DNA of 64,000 nucleotides from Antarctobacter aquimaris (GCF_900184945.1 NZ_FXYF01000002.1:310001-374000), one strand, 5' to 3'. Positions 30,800-40,340 are shown, counted from the first letter of the stretch. Translations and numbers: made by a program. Notes: generated by a model from the sequence alone, not told the origin.

Positions 30800-30814
30800 T
30801 TAACCCGCCGTTAA
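30800..30814. promoter_or_regulatory. CtrA-type binding site, capsule side
   Basis: TTAA-CCCGCCG-TTAA is a second full CtrA-type pair with exact 7-base spacing, 78 bases upstream of the dehydrogenase start. Two such sites in one spacer of GC-rich DNA are unlikely by chance. Confidence 0.58.
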
Positions 30815-30891
30815 TGTTTCGAAAAAGGCGCAAACTTTCGCCACAATTGCCTTTCATTGTCGGCGTCAACCAAGAAATGGAGAGCAGGCAA

Positions 30892-32256
30892 ATGGTTTCG
30901 ACAACGCTTCAGGACGCCCGCCTTAACAGGGACGCACGGATCACCCGTCTGCGGCTCGTTGCGGACAAACAGGCCGGCAAGGCGCGGCACGAGGACATCG
31001 CCGTTATCGGCCTGGGCTACGTCGGCCTGCCGCTTGCGGTGCGGCTGGCGCACAGCTTCGAACGGGTTGCCGGCTTTGACATCTCGGCACGCCGGGTGGA
31101 CCAGATCAACGATGGCTACGACGCCACCAACGAGATCGACCCGCTGACCCTGCGCGGCAGCGGCCTGACCGCCAGCACCGCCTGCGCCGACATCGCCGAT
31201 GCCAGCTTTTACATCGTCACGGTGCCGACCCCGATCGACGACGCGCGCAAGCCCGACCTCGGTCCGCTGGTCTCCTCCTGCGAGGTGGTCGGCCCCTGCC
31301 TGAAGGCGGGCGACATCGTGGTCTTTGAATCGACCGTCTACCCCGGCGCCACCGAAGAGATCTGCGTGCCGATCCTCGAACGCCTGTCGGGCCTGCGGAT
31401 GGGAGTCGACTTCGGCATCGGCTACAGCCCCGAGCGGATCAACCCCGGCGACAAGGTCAACACCGTGACCAACGTGGTCAAGGTGATCTCGGGCGACAGC
31501 CCGGACACCCTGGCGCGGGTGCGCGCGGTCTACGAAACGGTGATCGACGCCGGCCTGCACGCCGCACCCAGCATCAAGGTGGCCGAGGCCGCCAAGGTGC
31601 TGGAAAACACCCAGCGCGACGTGAACATCGCCCTGATGAACGAGATGTCGCTGATCTGCGACAAGATCGGCATCAACACCCATGACGTGATCGATGCCGC
31701 CGCGACCAAGTGGAACTTTGTCCGCATGACCCCCGGCCTGGTGGGCGGGCACTGCATCGGCGTCGATCCCTACTACCTCGCCGCGCTGGCCGAACGGATC
31801 GGCCACAACCCGCAGGTGATCATGGCGGGACGCCGCACCAATGAAATGATGGTGCGGCACGTCGCCGACGCGGCGCTGCGCCTGCTGATCCAGCAGGGCG
31901 GCGAGATCGTCGGCAAGCGCGTGGGCGTCTGCGGCGTGACCTTCAAGGAAGACGTGCCCGACCTGCGCAACTCCAAGACGCTGGAGCTGATCGAGGTGCT
32001 GCGCGGCTACGGGCTGGACCCGATCGTGCACGATCCGCACTGCGACGCCCGGGATGCCGCCAACCACGGGATCAAGCTGACCCGGAACGAGAATTTCACC
32101 GACCTGGACATGATGATCCTGGCCACGGCGCACCGCGAATACATCGAGGACAAGGGCTTTGTCGGCCGGATCCGCGACGGCGGCGCGCTGATGGACGTCA
32201 AGGCGGTGCTGCGCAAGGTGCCGATGCCGGAAAACCTGACCTACTGGTCGTTGTAA
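30892..32256 (+). CDS. UDP-sugar dehydrogenase (WbpA/TviB type), capsule
   Basis: A 454-residue cytoplasmic enzyme starting at the ATG at 30892, behind GGAGA; the earlier ATG at 30814 overlaps a CtrA-type box and lacks a ribosome site. The NAD-binding motif IAVIGLGYVGLPLA (residues 36-49) and the thioester-forming cysteine in GLVGGHCIGVDPYYLA (Cys288) are both visible, with the C-terminal VTFKEDVPDLRNSK. Family members oxidise UDP-GlcNAc or UDP-GalNAc to the uronic acid with two NAD+. It opens the capsule locus. The precise sugar is inferred from resemblance to TviB/WbpO. Confidence 0.9.
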   Translation: MVSTTLQDARLNRDARITRLRLVADKQAGKARHEDIAVIGLGYVGLPLAVRLAHSFERVAGFDISARRVDQINDGYDATNEIDPLTLRGSGLTASTACADIADASFYIVTVPTPIDDARKPDLGPLVSSCEVVGPCLKAGDIVVFESTVYPGATEEICVPILERLSGLRMGVDFGIGYSPERINPGDKVNTVTNVVKVISGDSPDTLARVRAVYETVIDAGLHAAPSIKVAEAAKVLENTQRDVNIALMNEMSLICDKIGINTHDVIDAAATKWNFVRMTPGLVGGHCIGVDPYYLAALAERIGHNPQVIMAGRRTNEMMVRHVADAALRLLIQQGGEIVGKRVGVCGVTFKEDVPDLRNSKTLELIEVLRGYGLDPIVHDPHCDARDAANHGIKLTRNENFTDLDMMILATAHREYIEDKGFVGRIRDGGALMDVKAVLRKVPMPENLTYWSL

Positions 32257-32279
32257 CCGCTCGGGTGGGGGCCGCCACG

Positions 32280-34259
32280 ATGTACACAGTCACGCCGATC
32301 GGATCGTGCCGGATCACGACGCCGCTGAAGCTGGGCCAAGCCTCGCACGGGTTGCGCCTGAACCTCGGGCGCAGCTACGGCTACTGCCATTCACCCGCCG
32401 AGGCGGTGCAGCAGGCCCGCTTTCTGCGCGGCGAGCTGGACATCCCGGCAGAGGTCTGGCCGCTAGTCTCGCGCTCGCGCGACCGCGACGAGACGGCGGG
32501 GCAAGAACACGCCCAGTCCGACCTCTACCTGGTCGAGATCTCCTCGGCCAAGGAACTGACGCTCGACGGGTTTTCGATCCAGCTGAACTACCTGCGCGCA
32601 GGCTTTGCGGAGTTCTTTGCCGACACCGACCGCGCCCGGCGCTATTGGGACCTGGCCGAGACCGGCGACAGCGCCGCGACCGAAGAATTCCTGGCCAAGA
32701 CCTGGGGCCGAAATCGCAAGCAGCGCGCCGAGGCCGCGACCCTGTCGCGCATCCGCCGCCGACTGGTGACCCCCGACAGCCTGCGCGCCGACCTGCAAAC
32801 GCTGGCCGCTCTGCTGACCGAGGTGGTCTTTGTCACTCACGTCGACGCCGTCACGCCGGACGGGCAGGTCATCGCCTCGCGTTCGGCCCTGATCGGGATG
32901 CTGCGCGCGGAAACCCGCGCGCTGGGCCTGCCCTGCTACGACCCGACCGAGCTGATGGTTGAGTATGGCCAGGCGGCGGCGCTGGAGGATGACAGCACCA
33001 GCCTTGCCCATTTCACCCCCGAGTTCAGCGCCGCCCTGATGGCCGACTGGATGCGGCAGCACGTGGCACCGCGGACCGCGCGGATGGCCGCCACCCGGCC
33101 CGAGGCGCTGGCCGCCCAGGTCGCCGCCGCCATCGCCGAAACCCGTCTGGTCGAGGCGCAGGCCCGGCTCACCGCTCTGCCCAAGGACGCGCCGCAGACC
33201 GCGACCCTGACCCGCGACCTGAACGACAGTCAGGCCAAGGCTCTGGCCGCATGCGCCGCCGAGACCGGCACAGACCCGGTGGACCGGCTGCGCCGCGCCG
33301 CGCGGCTGGGCGCCTTCGAGACAGTCGCGGCAATCATGGACTCGTTGCCTGGCGGAACCGATGCCCTGCCCTGTCCGATCCTGACCGAGCTTGCGCTTGC
33401 CGCCGTCGATGCAGGTGAGGTGGCGCAGGCGGCCACCCTTGCCATCGCGGCCTGTCGCGCGAACGGCACGGCGCCGCGCCCGCTGCGGATCCTCGCGGAC
33501 CTGGCAAGCGATCACGGGCTGGCGCTGGCGCGCCGGGTGACCCGGGACGAGCTGGCCCGCATCCAGGCGCAGCTGACAGATGCCCAGATCGCCGAGGCCC
33601 TGGCCCACCCCCGCGCGCCGGTCAGCACGCTGATCGCCGCCGCCCTGCCCGGGGACCGCATGGCCAGGATCGCCGAGCGGACCGGGCCAAAGACCGCCGC
33701 CAGGGCGCTGACCCGCTGGCGCACCTTGCAGGGCAAGGGCCGCCTCCGTGACCCCGCGCTGGTCGCGCTGCTGGACCGCTGGACAGGCGAAGCCATGGCC
33801 CTGCCAGACCCGCTGGACCGGGCCAGGGCGCTGGCCGTCCTGCGCACCGCCGACGCGCGCCACCCGGGCCTGCGCGCCGCCCTGCGCGGCGCCAGAGGCG
33901 ACCTGGTTTTCCGCATTCGCGCCCTGGGCAGGGCGCAGGACCTGGCCGCGCTGCTGGCCCTCGAACCCGAGGTGCGGCTGTTGCCCGCCGCCGGCGCCGA
34001 GTTCGACCTGTGGTGCGCCCGGCTGCACGCCGCCGCCGGCAACGATGATCACGCCATCACGTCGGGCCTTGCGGCGGCCGAGGCAATGCCGGACAACATC
34101 AACATCTGGGTGCTGCTCATGCGCGCCGCTACCAGAACGGGCGACAAACCCCTGGCAGACCGCGCCGCGGCGCAGGTGGTGCAGCTGTCCGGATCCGAGA
34201 CTTGCAAACTGCGGACGGAGGCGCTGAAAGTCCGGAGCAACCTGAACGTCGAGGTATGA
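32280..34259 (+). CDS. Capsule-locus protein with GSC-motif (SGNH/GSCFA-like) N-terminus and helical C-terminus
   Basis: A 659-residue protein; the ATG at 32280 is preferred over a GTG at 32265. The N-terminus, TVTPIGSCRITTPL, puts Gly8-Ser9-Cys10 in the position of the nucleophile block of GSCFA/SGNH esterases. TEVVFVTHVDAVTP and LAHFTPEFSAAL (about residues 180-255) could supply later blocks with Asp and His. From about residue 260 the chain is Ala/Leu-rich helical repeats, like tetratricopeptide or HEAT arrays. A role in acylating or deacylating the polysaccharide is a guess from context; the family is not firmly recognised. Confidence 0.55.
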   Translation: MYTVTPIGSCRITTPLKLGQASHGLRLNLGRSYGYCHSPAEAVQQARFLRGELDIPAEVWPLVSRSRDRDETAGQEHAQSDLYLVEISSAKELTLDGFSIQLNYLRAGFAEFFADTDRARRYWDLAETGDSAATEEFLAKTWGRNRKQRAEAATLSRIRRRLVTPDSLRADLQTLAALLTEVVFVTHVDAVTPDGQVIASRSALIGMLRAETRALGLPCYDPTELMVEYGQAAALEDDSTSLAHFTPEFSAALMADWMRQHVAPRTARMAATRPEALAAQVAAAIAETRLVEAQARLTALPKDAPQTATLTRDLNDSQAKALAACAAETGTDPVDRLRRAARLGAFETVAAIMDSLPGGTDALPCPILTELALAAVDAGEVAQAATLAIAACRANGTAPRPLRILADLASDHGLALARRVTRDELARIQAQLTDAQIAEALAHPRAPVSTLIAAALPGDRMARIAERTGPKTAARALTRWRTLQGKGRLRDPALVALLDRWTGEAMALPDPLDRARALAVLRTADARHPGLRAALRGARGDLVFRIRALGRAQDLAALLALEPEVRLLPAAGAEFDLWCARLHAAAGNDDHAITSGLAAAEAMPDNINIWVLLMRAATRTGDKPLADRAAAQVVQLSGSETCKLRTEALKVRSNLNVEV

Positions 34260-34263
34260 GGTG

Positions 34264-36201
34264 ATGACCAATCTTGCGAACAGGCTGGATTTCTCAAACG
34301 GCGCCCCGCCGCTGCCGCAGGGCGTGTCCGACGAGATCTTCGAGCTGTCCAAGACGGTGACCTGCGCCGAAAAGGCGGCGCAGATCCTCGACCGGCTGGA
34401 GCCGCTGCTGGACAGCTACCGCGCCGACCGCAACCTGGCCATCGCCTCCGGGCTGCTGATGGAAAAGCTGCGCACCGAATTCGACATGCGCGGCGTCTGG
34501 AAGCAGTTGTTCGAGCAGTTCCCCGACGATCCCATCGCCCTGCGCATGGTGATGCGCTGGTTTCGCCGCGACGGCCGCGTGGCCGAAGGGCTGGACCTGA
34601 TCGCGCGCTTCTACCCCGATTGCTGGCGCAGCCTGCCGCAGGCGCGCATCGCCCTTCCCGGCCTGTTCGAGCTCAAGGCCTGGGCCGAACTGGACCAGCT
34701 CTGGTCCACCCTGTCGGTCCTGCACACCGGCGACCGGACGATTCGCATGGAGTACATCAAGGCGCTGGTCGAGCAGCACCGCTATCCCGAGGCGGCCAAG
34801 GTCGCCGCGACGGTGCCGGGGCGCGACCGCATGGGCAAGGCATCGCAGGATCTGCTGGAAGAGGTCGAGGCCAAGGCGGCGATGATGTCACGGCTGGAAC
34901 TGGACAACGCCATGATGGCGATCGACGCGCTGCTGGCCCGTGCGCCGGCGCGCCGGCCGCTGGAGGATGCGACGCGCGTCGTCTTCTTTTCCGGGCAACT
35001 GGGCACCGGCGGCGCCGAACGCCAGATGACCCGCATCGCCTGCGCCCTTCGGGACAGCGCCGCGCGCACCGGCGCACCCGCGCCCGAGGTCTGGGTCAAA
35101 CACGCCAACCCGGCAACCGGCGCGGATTTCTACCGCCCCATGCTGGCCGAGGCCGGTGTGCCCACCCGGGTCTTCACCGAGGAACCGGAGGTGCCGCCGG
35201 AGGCGCTGGAGGGCCTGACCGACGAACAGCGCGCCTTGCTCGACCTTCTGGCGCCCGACGTGCGCCGCCACACCTGCCAGCTGTTGCAGGCCTTTCGCGC
35301 GCACCGGACCCAGGTCGCCTATCTCTGGCAGGACGGCGGCATCGTGCAATCGGCCATCGCCGCCGTGCTGGCCGGGGTGCCGCGCATCGTCACCTCGTTC
35401 CGCGGCCTGCCGCCCAACCTGCGCCCGCACTTCTGGCGCGACGAACTGCCGGTGCTCTACAAGGCGCTGGCGCGGATGCCGCATGTCACCCTGACCGCGA
35501 ACAGCCGGAAGGCCGCCACCGCCTACGAGGACTGGCTGGACCTGGCGCCCGGCACGGTCCAGGTGATCCCCAACGCGGTCAACGTCATGCCGCCTGACGG
35601 CGACGCGACGGACCGGGCGATCTGGTTCGACATCCTCGACCGCTCGGAAGGCTGCACACGGACCGTCGTCGGCGTCTTTCGCTTTGACGAGAACAAGCGC
35701 CCGCTGCGCTGGATCGAGGCGGCGGCGCGCTACCTGGCGCGGCGCGACGACACCCGTTTCGTGATGCTGGGCGGCGGCACGCTGTTCGCCGAGGCCGAGG
35801 CGCTGATCCGCAGCCTGGGTCTTCAGGACCGCATCTTTGCCCTGGGCATCCGCAGCAACGTGGGCTTCTACATGCACCGCGCCGACCTGTTGATGCACCT
35901 GGCGCAGATGGAGGGCCTGCCCAACGTGCTGATCGAGGCGCAGCAGGTCGGCACCCCGGTGCTGGCGACCCCGGCGGGCGGCACCGACGAGGTGGTCGAA
36001 CACGGCATCACCGGCCATATCCTGTCCGACGCCGAGACGCTGCCCGAGGACGAGCTGGACGCCGAACTGGCGCGCCTTCTGGACCACCCGGAGGCGCTGG
36101 CCGCGCTGGGCGCCACCGCCATGGTGCATTCGATCGATCGCTTCTCGGTCGAGACAATCCTTGACCGCACGACCGAACTCTTCAAGACAGTGGGAAAATA
36201 G
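34264..36201 (+). CDS. Glycosyltransferase family 4 with N-terminal helical domain
   Basis: A 645-residue cytoplasmic protein, start at the ATG at 34264, 8 bases after GAGGT. Residues about 1-220 are TPR-like helices (WRSLPQARIALPGLFELKAW). The catalytic part is a GT-B fold: FFSGQLGTGGAERQM near its N-terminus, then VGVFRFDENKRPLRWIEAA and the donor-binding AQMEGLPNVLIEAQQVGTPVLAT with the E-x7-E pattern. It adds a sugar to the growing capsule chain from a nucleotide donor. The helical extension may dock it to the export complex. It follows the GSC-motif gene by 4 bases. Confidence 0.85.
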   Translation: MTNLANRLDFSNGAPPLPQGVSDEIFELSKTVTCAEKAAQILDRLEPLLDSYRADRNLAIASGLLMEKLRTEFDMRGVWKQLFEQFPDDPIALRMVMRWFRRDGRVAEGLDLIARFYPDCWRSLPQARIALPGLFELKAWAELDQLWSTLSVLHTGDRTIRMEYIKALVEQHRYPEAAKVAATVPGRDRMGKASQDLLEEVEAKAAMMSRLELDNAMMAIDALLARAPARRPLEDATRVVFFSGQLGTGGAERQMTRIACALRDSAARTGAPAPEVWVKHANPATGADFYRPMLAEAGVPTRVFTEEPEVPPEALEGLTDEQRALLDLLAPDVRRHTCQLLQAFRAHRTQVAYLWQDGGIVQSAIAAVLAGVPRIVTSFRGLPPNLRPHFWRDELPVLYKALARMPHVTLTANSRKAATAYEDWLDLAPGTVQVIPNAVNVMPPDGDATDRAIWFDILDRSEGCTRTVVGVFRFDENKRPLRWIEAAARYLARRDDTRFVMLGGGTLFAEAEALIRSLGLQDRIFALGIRSNVGFYMHRADLLMHLAQMEGLPNVLIEAQQVGTPVLATPAGGTDEVVEHGITGHILSDAETLPEDELDAELARLLDHPEALAALGATAMVHSIDRFSVETILDRTTELFKTVGK

Positions 36202-36240
36202 GGCACACTCCAAACAATAATAACGAGCAGGCAGACCGAC

Positions 36241-37254
36241 ATGACAACCGTTTTCGTGACCGGAACCGCAGGGTTCATCGGCTTTCACCTCGCAGGCAAG
36301 CTGCTGGCGGACGGTTTTGACGTGGTCGGCTACGACGGCATGACCGATTACTACGATGTCGCGCTGAAACGGCGCCGGCACGGGATCCTGTCGCAAAATC
36401 CGCGGTTTCGCGCCGTCGAAGGCATGCTGGAGGACATGGAGTCGCTGTCGCGCACGGTGGACGATGCCGCGCCGGACGTCATCGTCCACCTCGCCGCGCA
36501 GGCCGGGGTCCGCTACAGCCTGGAGAACCCGCGCGCCTACGTCGATTCGAACCTGACCGGCACCTTCAACGTGATGGAATGCGCGCGCGAACACGCGGTC
36601 GGCCACCTGCTGATGGCCTCGACCTCCTCGGTCTACGGCGGCAACACCGAGATGCCGTTCGACGAGAGGCAAAAGACCGACATCCCCCTGACGCTCTACG
36701 CCGCCACCAAGAAGGCCAACGAGGCCATGGCCCACAGCTACGCGCACCTGTGGCACATCCCGACGACGATGTTCCGTTTCTTCACGGTCTACGGCACCTA
36801 CGGGCGGCCGGACCTGGCGCTGTTCAAGTTCGTGCGCGCCGCGCTGGCCGGAGAGGCGATCGACGTCTACAACCACGGCCAGATGTACCGCGACTTCACC
36901 TATGTCGAGGACCTCGTCCACGCCATCCGCCTGCTGATCGACACGCCGCCGCCGCAGGTCGAAGGCCGCGGCGACCCTCTGGAGGGCGACAGCCTGTCTC
37001 CGGTCGCGCCGTTCCGGGTGGTCAACATCGGCAACGGCGCCTCGGTCGCGCTGATGGACTTCATCACCGAGATCGAAAAGGCGCTGGGGATGGAGATCCC
37101 CAAGAACATGATGGAGATGCAGAAAGGTGACGTGCCCGCGACCTGGGCCAACACCGACCTGCTGGAGCGGCTGACCGGTTACCGGCCAAACACGCCGGTG
37201 TCCGAGGGCATCGCCAGGTTCGTCGCCTGGTATCGCGACTACCACGGGGTCTAG
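36241..37254 (+). CDS. NAD-dependent epimerase, UDP-glucuronate 4-epimerase type
   Basis: A 337-residue short-chain dehydrogenase. The NAD-binding motif FVTGTAGFIGFHLA is at residues 5-18 and the catalytic Tyr-x3-Lys (YAATK) at about 153-157. Signature segments STSSVYGGN, FRFFTVYGTYGRPD and NHGQMYRDFTYVEDL are those of CapI/LspL UDP-glucuronate 4-epimerases, which make UDP-galacturonate. The sequence also resembles WbpP-type epimerases, which act on N-acetylated sugars; with the dehydrogenase upstream the product is probably a uronic acid for the capsule. Confidence 0.88.
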   Translation: MTTVFVTGTAGFIGFHLAGKLLADGFDVVGYDGMTDYYDVALKRRRHGILSQNPRFRAVEGMLEDMESLSRTVDDAAPDVIVHLAAQAGVRYSLENPRAYVDSNLTGTFNVMECAREHAVGHLLMASTSSVYGGNTEMPFDERQKTDIPLTLYAATKKANEAMAHSYAHLWHIPTTMFRFFTVYGTYGRPDLALFKFVRAALAGEAIDVYNHGQMYRDFTYVEDLVHAIRLLIDTPPPQVEGRGDPLEGDSLSPVAPFRVVNIGNGASVALMDFITEIEKALGMEIPKNMMEMQKGDVPATWANTDLLERLTGYRPNTPVSEGIARFVAWYRDYHGV

Positions 37255-37257
37255 CGG

Positions 37258-38055
37258 ATGACGATGGCCACCGCGCAGATCACGCCCCCGGGCACCTTCG
37301 GCAGGATCCTGATCCTGCTGGACCGTGAACGGCGGACGCGGTTCGCGGGTGGCGTGCTGGGCTACCTGTGGGCCTACATCACCCCCATCGTCTGGATCGC
37401 GCTGATCGTCGGGCTGTTTGTCCACCTCGGGCGCACGCCGCCCATCGACGCCGAACTGGCGATCTTCGTTACGACCGGGGTGCTGCCCTACGTGGCCTTT
37501 CGCCAGACCGTGACGGCGCTCAGCCGCGTGCTGCCGGCGCATCGTCACCTGCGCTACCTTCCGGGGGTGTCCACCGACTCGGTCCTCTGGGCGGCGATGC
37601 TGCTGGAGGCGTTCAACCTGATGATCTCGGCGCTGCTGATCTTCGGTTCGGTCACGCTGTTGTTCGGCTCGGCGCTGCCGGCCTCGCTGCCGGGGGTCTT
37701 GTCGGCCTTCCTGGTGGCCTGGGTCCTGGGCATCGGCGTGGGCCGCTTCGTGGCGATCGGAGGGCTGATCAGCCCCACATTCGCGCGCTTTGTCCCGCTG
37801 GCGCTGCGGCCGTTCTTCTGGCTGTCGGGGGTGTTCTACGTCGCCGCCGAGCTGCCCGGCCCGGTGCGCGAACTGTTGTGGTACAGCCCCTTCCTGCACG
37901 TGACCGAGCTGCTGCGCGAGGGGTACTTCCTGTCCTTCACCTCGCAGTTCGCCGATGCGCAGTACCCGCTGATGGTGGGCGCGGTGCTGTACCTGGCCTC
38001 CATGCCGCTGGAACGCTTTGCCGCGGACCGGCGTCTGCTGCGGCGGATGACATGA
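37258..38055 (+). CDS. kpsM: ABC-2 type capsule exporter permease, KpsM-like
   Basis: A 265-residue integral membrane protein with six predicted spans, starting two codons before a second ATG. The cytoplasmic N-terminus LDRERRTRFAGGVLGYLWAYITP and the WYSPFLHVTELLREGYF loop near the C-terminus are typical of KpsM/Wzm permeases. It forms the inner-membrane channel for finished polysaccharide with KpsT. Its stop overlaps the ATPase start by four bases. Confidence 0.88.
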   Translation: MTMATAQITPPGTFGRILILLDRERRTRFAGGVLGYLWAYITPIVWIALIVGLFVHLGRTPPIDAELAIFVTTGVLPYVAFRQTVTALSRVLPAHRHLRYLPGVSTDSVLWAAMLLEAFNLMISALLIFGSVTLLFGSALPASLPGVLSAFLVAWVLGIGVGRFVAIGGLISPTFARFVPLALRPFFWLSGVFYVAAELPGPVRELLWYSPFLHVTELLREGYFLSFTSQFADAQYPLMVGAVLYLASMPLERFAADRRLLRRMT

Positions 38056-38738
38056 TCGAGCTGCGCAACGTCAGCGCCCTGACCCCGGGCCTGCTGCACC
38101 GCCAGCCCATCGTGTGGGACGCCAGCGTGCGGTTCGAGAGCCGCGAACGGGTGGGCATCCTTGCCATGCCAGGCAGCGGCAAGTCCACGCTGGCCCGGCT
38201 GCTGGCAGGGATCGACCAGCCCGACCGGGGCACCGTCCTGAGCGAGGGCCGCGTCAGCTGGCCGATCGGCTTTGCCGGCTTCCTGCACCCCGAGATCTCG
38301 GTCCGCGCCAACCTCGAGACCTTTGCCCGGCTGGTCGGGATGACACCGCGCGCGGTGACCACCTTCTGCGAGGATTTCGTGGGCATCGACGGGCTGCCCG
38401 GGATGGTCATGAAACAGCTGACGCCGACGCAGCGCGCGATCCTGGCCTATGCCTGCGCGCTGGCGGTGCCGGGACCGGCGACCTGGATCGCCGACGAGGT
38501 CATCTCGGTCGGCGAGAACCAGCACCGGCAGCGCTGCAACGAGGTCCTGACCGAACGTCTGACCGAGGGCGGTCTGATCTTCCTGTCGCGCAGCCCGAGG
38601 TTGCTGCGCGCCTGGTGCGACCGGTTCCTGGTGCTGATCGACCGCCGGCTGATCCCCTGCGAGGACGTGGACGTGGCGCAGGGAGCGCTGGAACTGGACG
38701 CCCGGGACCGAAACGCCATGGGACGAGGTGCGGCATGA
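38052..38738 (+). CDS. kpsT: ABC transporter ATP-binding subunit, KpsT-like
   Basis: A 228-residue ATPase starting at the ATG at 38052 (ATGA overlap with KpsM). Walker A is AMPGSGKST at residues 38-46, with Ala in place of the usual first Gly. Walker B reads TWIADEV at about residue 140. The ABC signature (normally SGG/SSG) is degenerate, MKQLTPTQRAIL. It should power capsule export with the neighbouring permease. The overlap with KpsE downstream is also ATGA. Confidence 0.85.
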   Translation: MIELRNVSALTPGLLHRQPIVWDASVRFESRERVGILAMPGSGKSTLARLLAGIDQPDRGTVLSEGRVSWPIGFAGFLHPEISVRANLETFARLVGMTPRAVTTFCEDFVGIDGLPGMVMKQLTPTQRAILAYACALAVPGPATWIADEVISVGENQHRQRCNEVLTERLTEGGLIFLSRSPRLLRAWCDRFLVLIDRRLIPCEDVDVAQGALELDARDRNAMGRGAA

Positions 38739-40288
38739 GCAAACCAGTCAAGACCGAGGCGGAACGCATCGCGGCCTGGAAGGAACAGCGCGCGCAACTC
38801 GCCGCCGCGGACGAGGCCGAGCGGCGCGAGAGGGCCAGCCGCCCCGCGCCCGCGCCGCAGGACACCGACAAGGACGCCGTCACCGTCACGGCACCGGAGG
38901 GCGCGGCGGACATGGCCCCCGTGGCTCCGGCCACGGATGCCCCGGAACAGGACGCCGGCCCGGCAGAGGCCACAGCCCCCGCCCCCGAAACGCCCGCCCC
39001 CGATGCGCCCGCCGCATCGACGCCGGCCCCCGAGGCCCCCGCGCCCGAAAGCCCTGCCCCAACTGCCGCCAAGATCGCCCCCGAGGCCGAGTCCACGGCG
39101 CCCGAACCGGCACCGACGCCCGAAGTCACCCGTTCACCCGCCGAGCTGTTTCTTGACAGCGTGCGTGCCTCGGCCCCCAACGCCCTTGCCAAAGACGCGC
39201 CGGACGCCTCCACGGGCCGGATGCGGCTGGCGCTGGTGGTGGTCGTGCTGCCGATGCTGCTGGTGGCGGCCTACCTCGCCCTGATCGCCACCCCGCTCTA
39301 CGAGGCGCGGTCGGTGATCGCCATCACTCGCACCGGCGACGCAGGGATCAGCGTGCAGGCCGGTCTGCTGGGTGGCGAAAAGCCCGCCAACCTCCAGGAC
39401 GTGTTTCGCGCCGACACCTTCATCAAGAGCCGTGCCGTGATGGACTCGCTCGAGGAAGACCTGGGCCTCGTGTCGGACCTGTCGGGCGAGGCAATCGACC
39501 CGCTGCGGCGGCTGCGCGACATCCCCTTCCTGTCGATCAGCAAGCACGACCAGTTTGACCGCTTCGTGCAATCCTCGGTGGACGTGCAAAGCGGTCTGCT
39601 GACGCTCTACGTGCGCGCCCAAAGCCCCGAAAAGGCGGTTCTGGTCTCCGAGGCGGTGCTGCGCCATGCCGAGGCGCAGGTGTCGAGGCTGGGCCAGGCC
39701 CTGTTCGACCAGCGCCTGTCGGACGCCGCCGCAATGCGGATCGCCGCCGAAGACCAGGTCAAGCAGGCGCAGGACGACCTGGTGACGCTGCAACTGCGGT
39801 TTCAGGACGTCGATCCGCGCCAGCGTGTCGCCAACATCTACGCCCGCATCCGCGAGCTGGAGGACGAGGCCTACCGCACCCGCAACGAGATCCAGAAGCT
39901 GCAGATCGCCGGGGTCGGCTCCAGCCGCCAGACCGAACAGCTGGAGGCGCTGGTGCTCAGCCTCGAGGCGCAGATCGGCCAGCAGCGCGCGCAGCTTGTC
40001 TCGCCCGATGGCGGCTCGGCCACGCCGCTCAACAACATGCTGATCGACTACGAACGCGCGACGCTCGCGCTGGACCTCGCGCGCGAGTCGGTCCGCACCG
40101 CGATCGAGACCGAGGCCGAGACCACCCGAGAGGCCGCGCTGAACCGCAGCCATTTCCAGGTGGTGGTTCCCCCGGGCACGGCCGACCAGCCGCTGTACCC
40201 GCGCAGCTTTGCCACCTTGCTGGTGTCGCTCGTGCTCTGCCTGACCATCTTTGCGGGCATCCTGTCGCTGCGCAACGCGCGTTACTGA
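38735..40288 (+). CDS. kpsE: Capsule export inner-membrane protein, KpsE/RkpR-like
   Basis: A 517-residue PCP-3-type protein, start at the ATG at 38735 behind GAGG. A cytoplasmic N-terminus with a long Ala/Pro/Glu-rich run (about residues 40-135) precedes the first membrane span (about 164-186) and the Wzz-like LYEARSVIAI. The periplasmic part has a coiled coil around 325-445. The second span at about 490-511 ends with LRNARY. KpsE links the KpsMT pump to the outer-membrane KpsD/Wza channel. The low-complexity N-terminal arm is unusually long. No KpsD, KpsC or KpsS gene is in the window. Confidence 0.85.
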   Translation: MSKPVKTEAERIAAWKEQRAQLAAADEAERRERASRPAPAPQDTDKDAVTVTAPEGAADMAPVAPATDAPEQDAGPAEATAPAPETPAPDAPAASTPAPEAPAPESPAPTAAKIAPEAESTAPEPAPTPEVTRSPAELFLDSVRASAPNALAKDAPDASTGRMRLALVVVVLPMLLVAAYLALIATPLYEARSVIAITRTGDAGISVQAGLLGGEKPANLQDVFRADTFIKSRAVMDSLEEDLGLVSDLSGEAIDPLRRLRDIPFLSISKHDQFDRFVQSSVDVQSGLLTLYVRAQSPEKAVLVSEAVLRHAEAQVSRLGQALFDQRLSDAAAMRIAAEDQVKQAQDDLVTLQLRFQDVDPRQRVANIYARIRELEDEAYRTRNEIQKLQIAGVGSSRQTEQLEALVLSLEAQIGQQRAQLVSPDGGSATPLNNMLIDYERATLALDLARESVRTAIETEAETTREAALNRSHFQVVVPPGTADQPLYPRSFATLLVSLVLCLTIFAGILSLRNARY

Positions 40289-40340
40289 TCCGGCACGCAG
40301 GCCCCTGTGCGCCGCGCAGACCGGCCGGCGCGCTCCGCGC

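Noticed and set aside
34888-37899. A 1003-codon leftward open frame
   Set aside because: Antisense to the GT4, epimerase and KpsM genes; long antisense frames are expected at this GC content and its composition is Arg/Gln/His-rich nonsense.
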